From a virus, in IMG/VR virus record IMGVR_UViG_3300021478_000114, positions 1 to 22,813 of that record: a DNA stretch of 22,813 nt; one strand, given 5' to 3'. Positions 21,293-22,813 of this stretch are shown here, piece by piece (position 1 is the first letter of the stretch; each line of letters begins with the position of its first letter). The position numbers and the translations under genes are program-made. Below the pieces are notes generated by a model. It had not been told where the DNA came from and did not search any database. It was given only the letters and a program-made list of their open reading frames with translations.

Positions 21293-22569
21293 TGACTACC
21301 ACCTATACTACCGTCTTCGGCGGAAACAACATCAGCCCGGCACTCGATTCGTACATCAGCTACACGCTGACGGCGAACCTGCAGCTCGTATGGCCACAGG
21401 AGACCGCCCCTAACTCGAACCTCGCCGCGCAGATCATGGAGGTCAGCGCCGCGACTGCGGGTTCCTTCGCCCTGATCATGCCCCCCGCGAACGCGGTCAG
21501 CCAGGGTCAGTTCCTGCTGGTCAACAACCTGTCGGCATTCACGCAGACGATACAGAGCTTCGGCGGGGCGGTCATCGCGACGGTCGGCGCTGGCGCGATC
21601 TTCTTCCTGTACATACAGAACAATGCCACCCAGGCTGGTAACTGGATCACATTCCAGTACGGCGCCGCCATTGCGATCCCCAGTGTGGCCGCCATCGCGG
21701 GCGCGGGCCTGCTGGCCACGGGCGCCACACTGTCGCAGGACATCGTGGTCGCGACATTCAACGTCAGCCCCGTCACCCTTGGTATCAACAACCGCGCGCA
21801 GCTGATCAACTGGCAGGCAGGGTCGGGGTCAGGCAATGCCAACCTCCCGCTGTCTTCGACAGTCGGCGCGAGCTGGTACGTCCAATTCAAGAATTCGGCC
21901 ACGTCGCCGTTCACGATCACACCCCAGGCCGGCGACAACATCAACTCCCAGGTATCTGGTGCGCTCATCACTTTGCAGCCGAACGATTCCTGTTTTCTGG
22001 TCACGGACGGACTGGGGGATTGGTACAGTATCGGCCTCGGCACCACGCAGCCGGTGTTCTTCAACTACCAGGCAATTGCCCTGGGTGGCGCATCCAACCC
22101 GGTCAGCATCGGCACCACTGCCGGTACGAGCCTGAACAAGATCGCATACAAGTTCACCGGCGTCCTCACGCAGAACCTGATTATCGACCTCCCGGCGTAT
22201 GCGCAGACCTACTGGGTCAACAACGCAACCACGGGGGCCTTCAGTCTGACATTCCAGGTACCCACTGTGTTCCCCGGCGGCCTCACGCCGGCCGGTACCA
22301 CGCAGCTAGTGCCACAGGGTATCCAGGAGATCCTCTACAGCGACGGCTCGAACGTCATCAACGCGGTCTCTGGCTCGGGCTTCGGTGGATACCCGGTGCT
22401 TATCAGCCAAGGTGGCACGGGCGCTACTACTGCGGGTGGCGCGGTCACCAACTTAGGCGGCACATCAATCGGGTCGGCAGTGTTCACTGCGGTCTCAAAC
22501 GCGGCGGCACAGGCAGCTATTGCGGCGGCATCGACAGCTGACGCCGTCGTGCTATCCCAGGTGTTCTGA
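21292..22569 (+). CDS. fibre- or tail-surface-like structural protein, 425 aa
   Basis: ATG 21292 (TGATG overlap). The first 350 residues are tandem beta-rich, uncharged segments with repeating themes (for example NNLSAFTQTIQSFGGAVIAT; VQFKNSATSPFTITPQAGDN; YWVNNATTGAFSLTFQVP). Each looks like a jelly-roll strand set of a needle or fibre. Near the end is ISQGGTGATTAGGAVTNLGG, a sequence type common in phage tail-fibre connectors. An Ala-rich helix follows (NAAAQAAIAAASTADAVVLS). A role in the tail needle, fibre or attachment is inferred. A second fibre-like gene at 18005 suggests two surface proteins. Confidence 0.72.
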   Translation: MTTTYTTVFGGNNISPALDSYISYTLTANLQLVWPQETAPNSNLAAQIMEVSAATAGSFALIMPPANAVSQGQFLLVNNLSAFTQTIQSFGGAVIATVGAGAIFFLYIQNNATQAGNWITFQYGAAIAIPSVAAIAGAGLLATGATLSQDIVVATFNVSPVTLGINNRAQLINWQAGSGSGNANLPLSSTVGASWYVQFKNSATSPFTITPQAGDNINSQVSGALITLQPNDSCFLVTDGLGDWYSIGLGTTQPVFFNYQAIALGGASNPVSIGTTAGTSLNKIAYKFTGVLTQNLIIDLPAYAQTYWVNNATTGAFSLTFQVPTVFPGGLTPAGTTQLVPQGIQEILYSDGSNVINAVSGSGFGGYPVLISQGGTGATTAGGAVTNLGGTSIGSAVFTAVSNAAAQAAIAAASTADAVVLSQVF

Positions 22570-22813
22570 TGGCCGCTAGAATGATCCGCGTAGCTAGCGC
22601 CCCTGGCGTTCAGCGCGACGGAACAGCGCTGGCGGCGCAGGCCTACGTCGACGCGCAATGGTGCCGTTGGCAGCGCGGTCTGCCGCGCAAGATGGGTGGC
22701 TACAAGAACACCCAGGCATACCTGAATGCGGTCTCTCGGGCACTCTACAGTCAAGCCCAGAGCGGCTTCCGATACATCAGCTCAGGCACCCCGAGTGGGG
22801 TCGACTCATTCAC
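22569..22813 (+). CDS. N-terminal part of a large virion protein (3' end outside window)
   Basis: ATG 22569 (TGATG overlap) opens a frame that stays open to the window end, about 81 codons. The start resembles a family I know from short-tailed phages: SAPGVQRDGTALAAQAYVDA, then QWCRWQRGLPRKMGGYKN. Members are large structural proteins of the tail or DNA-stabilisation type, near adaptor and fibre genes. The rest of the gene is needed to confirm. Family memory only; no computation. Confidence 0.72.
   Translation, partial: MAARMIRVASAPGVQRDGTALAAQAYVDAQWCRWQRGLPRKMGGYKNTQAYLNAVSRALYSQAQSGFRYISSGTPSGVDSF

Noticed and set aside
1-22813. CRISPR array, insertion sequence, integrase or att site
   Set aside because: No spaced direct repeats, transposase or integrase motifs were seen; the tRNA-like unit alone is not enough to call an att site.

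Overview
This window is a stretch of a tailed bacteriophage genome (Caudoviricetes). It is GC-rich, and nearly all genes lie on the + strand. They are packed with stop/start overlaps (GTGA, ATGA, TAATG, TGATG) and use GTG starts often. It holds a large terminase, a P22-type portal, a scaffold-like protein, an HK97-fold major capsid protein, virion structural proteins, fibre-like proteins and a lysis cassette. No tape-measure protein, major tail tube or sheath gene is visible, although the head and much of the tail region is present. This suggests a short-tailed (podovirus-like) particle. The host cannot be named; the lysis genes and high GC fit a Gram-negative, possibly proteobacterial, host, but this is inference.

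Layout. (1) 1-3112: the end of an unknown gene, then a chain of small genes. They include three small membrane proteins, a secreted trypsin-like serine protease and two Cys-rich, probably metal-binding proteins, the second directly before the terminase. (2) 3091-7352: large terminase and portal, the packaging motor and its docking ring. (3) 7353-8808: seven tiny genes of unknown function in a tight run, ended by a weak terminator. (4) 8852-9307: a GroES-like co-chaperonin, plausibly for capsid folding. (5) 9308-9779: a 472-base non-coding region with a likely sigma70-type promoter, dense hairpins and a tRNA-like element with a CAU anticodon. (6) 9780-13007: scaffold-like protein, conserved unknown protein, capsid-associated protein and major capsid protein, closed by a strong double-hairpin terminator. 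(7) 13149-19144: virion proteins, a strange 477-residue Gly/Lys/His-rich repeat protein, and a fibre-like protein with a C-terminal beta domain. (8) 19161-20618: lysis cassette (muramidase, holin, accessory membrane protein). (9) 20618-22813: adaptor-like protein, a second fibre- or tail-like protein, and the start of a large virion protein cut by the window end.

How the genes work together: terminase cuts and pumps DNA through the portal into a shell built by the major capsid protein around the scaffold, perhaps helped by the co-chaperonin. Adaptor, neck and fibre proteins complete the short tail, and the holin and muramidase release progeny.

The points most worth a second look are the structured RNA region at 9308-9650, a sharply bounded patch of T-ending codons inside the portal gene that coincides with a hydrophobic +1-frame ORF (5764-6003), the secreted serine protease, and the GG-repeat protein.
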